Assembly (NCBI GenBank): GCA_902560015.1
Contig: CACEKA010000011.1
Span: 1 to 36,771, forward strand
From: an uncultured Pelagibacteraceae bacterium
GTDB lineage: Bacteria > Pseudomonadota > Alphaproteobacteria > Pelagibacterales > Pelagibacteraceae
DNA length: 36,771 nucleotides
Reading direction: 5' to 3'
Made by a program: the position numbers and the translations under genes. Shown one piece after another: positions 35,712 through 36,771 of the stretch. Below the pieces are notes generated by a model. That model ran no database searches. It was not told the DNA's origin and was given only the letters and a program-made list of their open reading frames with translations. Every line of letters starts with the position of its first letter. Position 1 is the first letter of the stretch.

Positions 35712-36515
35712 TTAAGTATTTTTTAATTGAGCTCCGTAAACATAGCTTTCAATATTTTTTGCTAATCCAGTTTGTATATCACATTCAACGATAACACCAC
35801 ATAAAGTAGCCTCTCCAGTTGCTGGGAAATGTTTTGTTGAGTTTTTTTTTAAAAACCTATTCAATGAATTTTCTTTATTCATTCCAATAACAGAATCATA
35901 ATCTCCACACATTCCAGCATCTGTTTGATATCCTGTGCCATTATTTAATATTCTTGCATCATTAGTTGGTATATGAGTATGAGTTCCAACTACTAATGAG
36001 GCTTTGCCATCAAAAAATTGACCGATTGCATTTTTTTCACTTGTTATTTCACCATGAAAATCAACAATTAAAAAATCATAATCTTCTTTTAATTTAAATT
36101 GTTTCATAAATTTTTCTGAAATTTCAAAAACATCCTCACATTTTTTCATGAAAACATTTCCCATTAAATTTAGTACTCCAATCTTAAAATTATCTTTGGT
36201 TATATAAATGTTAAAACCCTTTCCTGGAGCTGGCTCAAAAAGATTTTTTGGACGCAATAACCTATCTTCTTTGTCTATAAATTCCATGATTGCTTTTTGA
36301 TCCCATACATGATTTCCAGTTGTGATTACATTCACTCCACAATTAAAAAAATCATTGCATATTTCTTTTGTCAGACCTACTCCTTGAGAAGCTGCATTTT
36401 CTCCATTTACAATTACAAAATCAATTTTTTTTGACTCTATTTCATTTAAAAGACTGCTCATTAATTTTGAGCAACCAGATACACCTACAACATCTCCTAA
36501 AAATAAGACTCTCAT
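35712..36515 (-). CDS. ymdB: YmdB family metallophosphoesterase (TIGR00282)
   Basis: This 267-residue calcineurin-like phosphoesterase has the di-metal residues Asp8 (FLGDVVG), Glu39/Asn40 (NGENAA), Asn68/His69 (TGNHVWD), His154 (VDFHGE) and His179/His181 (GTHTHIPT). The Bacillus homologue YmdB hydrolyses 2',3'-cyclic nucleotides and cAMP and influences biofilm and RNA turnover. The alphaproteobacterial role is not settled. It overlaps the upstream fau gene by 4 bp (ATGA) and leads into yebC. Confidence 0.93.
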   Translation of the reverse strand: MRVLFLGDVVGVSGCSKLMSSLLNEIESKKIDFVIVNGENAASQGVGLTKEICNDFFNCGVNVITTGNHVWDQKAIMEFIDKEDRLLRPKNLFEPAPGKGFNIYITKDNFKIGVLNLMGNVFMKKCEDVFEISEKFMKQFKLKEDYDFLIVDFHGEITSEKNAIGQFFDGKASLVVGTHTHIPTNDARILNNGTGYQTDAGMCGDYDSVIGMNKENSLNRFLKKNSTKHFPATGEATLCGVIVECDIQTGLAKNIESYVYGAQLKNT

Positions 36516-36771
36516 TTTAAAATTTCTTTTTCATTAATTATAAAATCTAATTTTTTATCAAATTTATTTATTGGTATCTTTTTTGTTTTTTGGTACGAAA
36601 AAGCTAATCCAATTTTAATAATTTTTTTGTGTTTTTCAATTTTTTCAATATATCGATCATAAAAACCACCTCCATAACCTAGCCTGTTTAATTTACGATC
36701 ATAAGAAACTAATGGAATTAATAAAATATCTGGAATAAATATTTTTCTTCCTACAGGTTCTGGTATCCCAA
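36512..36771 (-). CDS. fau: 5-formyltetrahydrofolate cyclo-ligase (5' end outside window)
   Basis: Only the last 86 codons are in the window, open at the edge. They read GIPEPVGRK, PDILLIPLVSYDRKLNRLGYGGGFYDRY and end NEKEILK. The LGYGGGFYDR block is the diagnostic substrate and metal-binding motif of 5-formyl-THF cyclo-ligase, which converts 5-formyl-THF to 5,10-methenyl-THF. Its TGA overlaps the ymdB ATG. Together with FolP and ThyX it gives the window three folate enzymes. Confidence 0.93.
   Translation of the reverse strand, partial: GIPEPVGRKIFIPDILLIPLVSYDRKLNRLGYGGGFYDRYIEKIEKHKKIIKIGLAFSYQKTKKIPINKFDKKLDFIINEKEILK

Overview
This window reads as a stretch of a streamlined marine alphaproteobacterial genome, most likely SAR11 (Pelagibacterales). 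The base composition is strongly AT-rich, lysine is mostly AAA, and genes abut or overlap by 1-20 bp. The tmRNA gene has the permuted two-piece layout of alphaproteobacteria. Gene order (xseB-ispA-dxs; fau-ymdB-yebC-ruvC-tolQRAB-pal-cpoB-tilS-ftsH-folP-glmM) fits that class. The assignment is inferred from sequence features only; no database search was possible.

Layout. 1-1895 (minus): hflK and a 3'-truncated hflC. 1947-2771 (plus): mrp, meeting thyX tail to tail (2752-3699, minus). 3742-4000 (plus): a permuted tmRNA gene with its own sigma70-like promoter. 3973-5085: an insertion of about 1.1 kb at the 3' end of the tmRNA gene. It is bounded by a perfect 27-bp direct repeat of the tmRNA 3' pseudoknot, carries paired TGGCACA heptamers near each end, and has one gene, an HNH nuclease-like protein. 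No integrase is present. 5095-11511 (minus): sppA-glyQ-glyS-ppdK. 11626-14378: ispB, pdxH and aroC on alternating strands. 14387-17405 (minus): xseB-ispA-dxs. 17426-19874 (plus): tsaC/sua5 and an ABC-2 type exporter pair. 19877-19953 (minus): tRNA-Arg(TCG). 19977-21892 (plus): rluD and rpoH. 21889-36771 (minus): a long collinear run from fau (partial) through ymdB, yebC, a RuvC-like gene, tolQRAB, pal, cpoB, tilS, ftsH, folP, glmM and thiD to purA.

The genes are mostly core functions: envelope integrity (Tol-Pal), membrane proteolysis and heat shock (FtsH, HflK/HflC, RpoH), isoprenoid and quinone precursors (Dxs, IspA, IspB), cofactors and nucleotides (FolP, Fau, ThiD, PdxH, ThyX, PurA), tRNA biology (GlyQS, TilS, TsaC, tRNA-Arg) and central carbon metabolism (PpdK). 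The HNH insertion at ssrA is the one clearly accessory segment and the best candidate for something undescribed: a minimal, integrase-less element using the non-tRNA-like 3' end of a permuted tmRNA gene. A second point of interest is the ruvC locus. A short phage/Cce1-type RuvC-like protein sits between yebC and tolQ, where many alphaproteobacteria have ruvC-ruvA-ruvB-ybgC.
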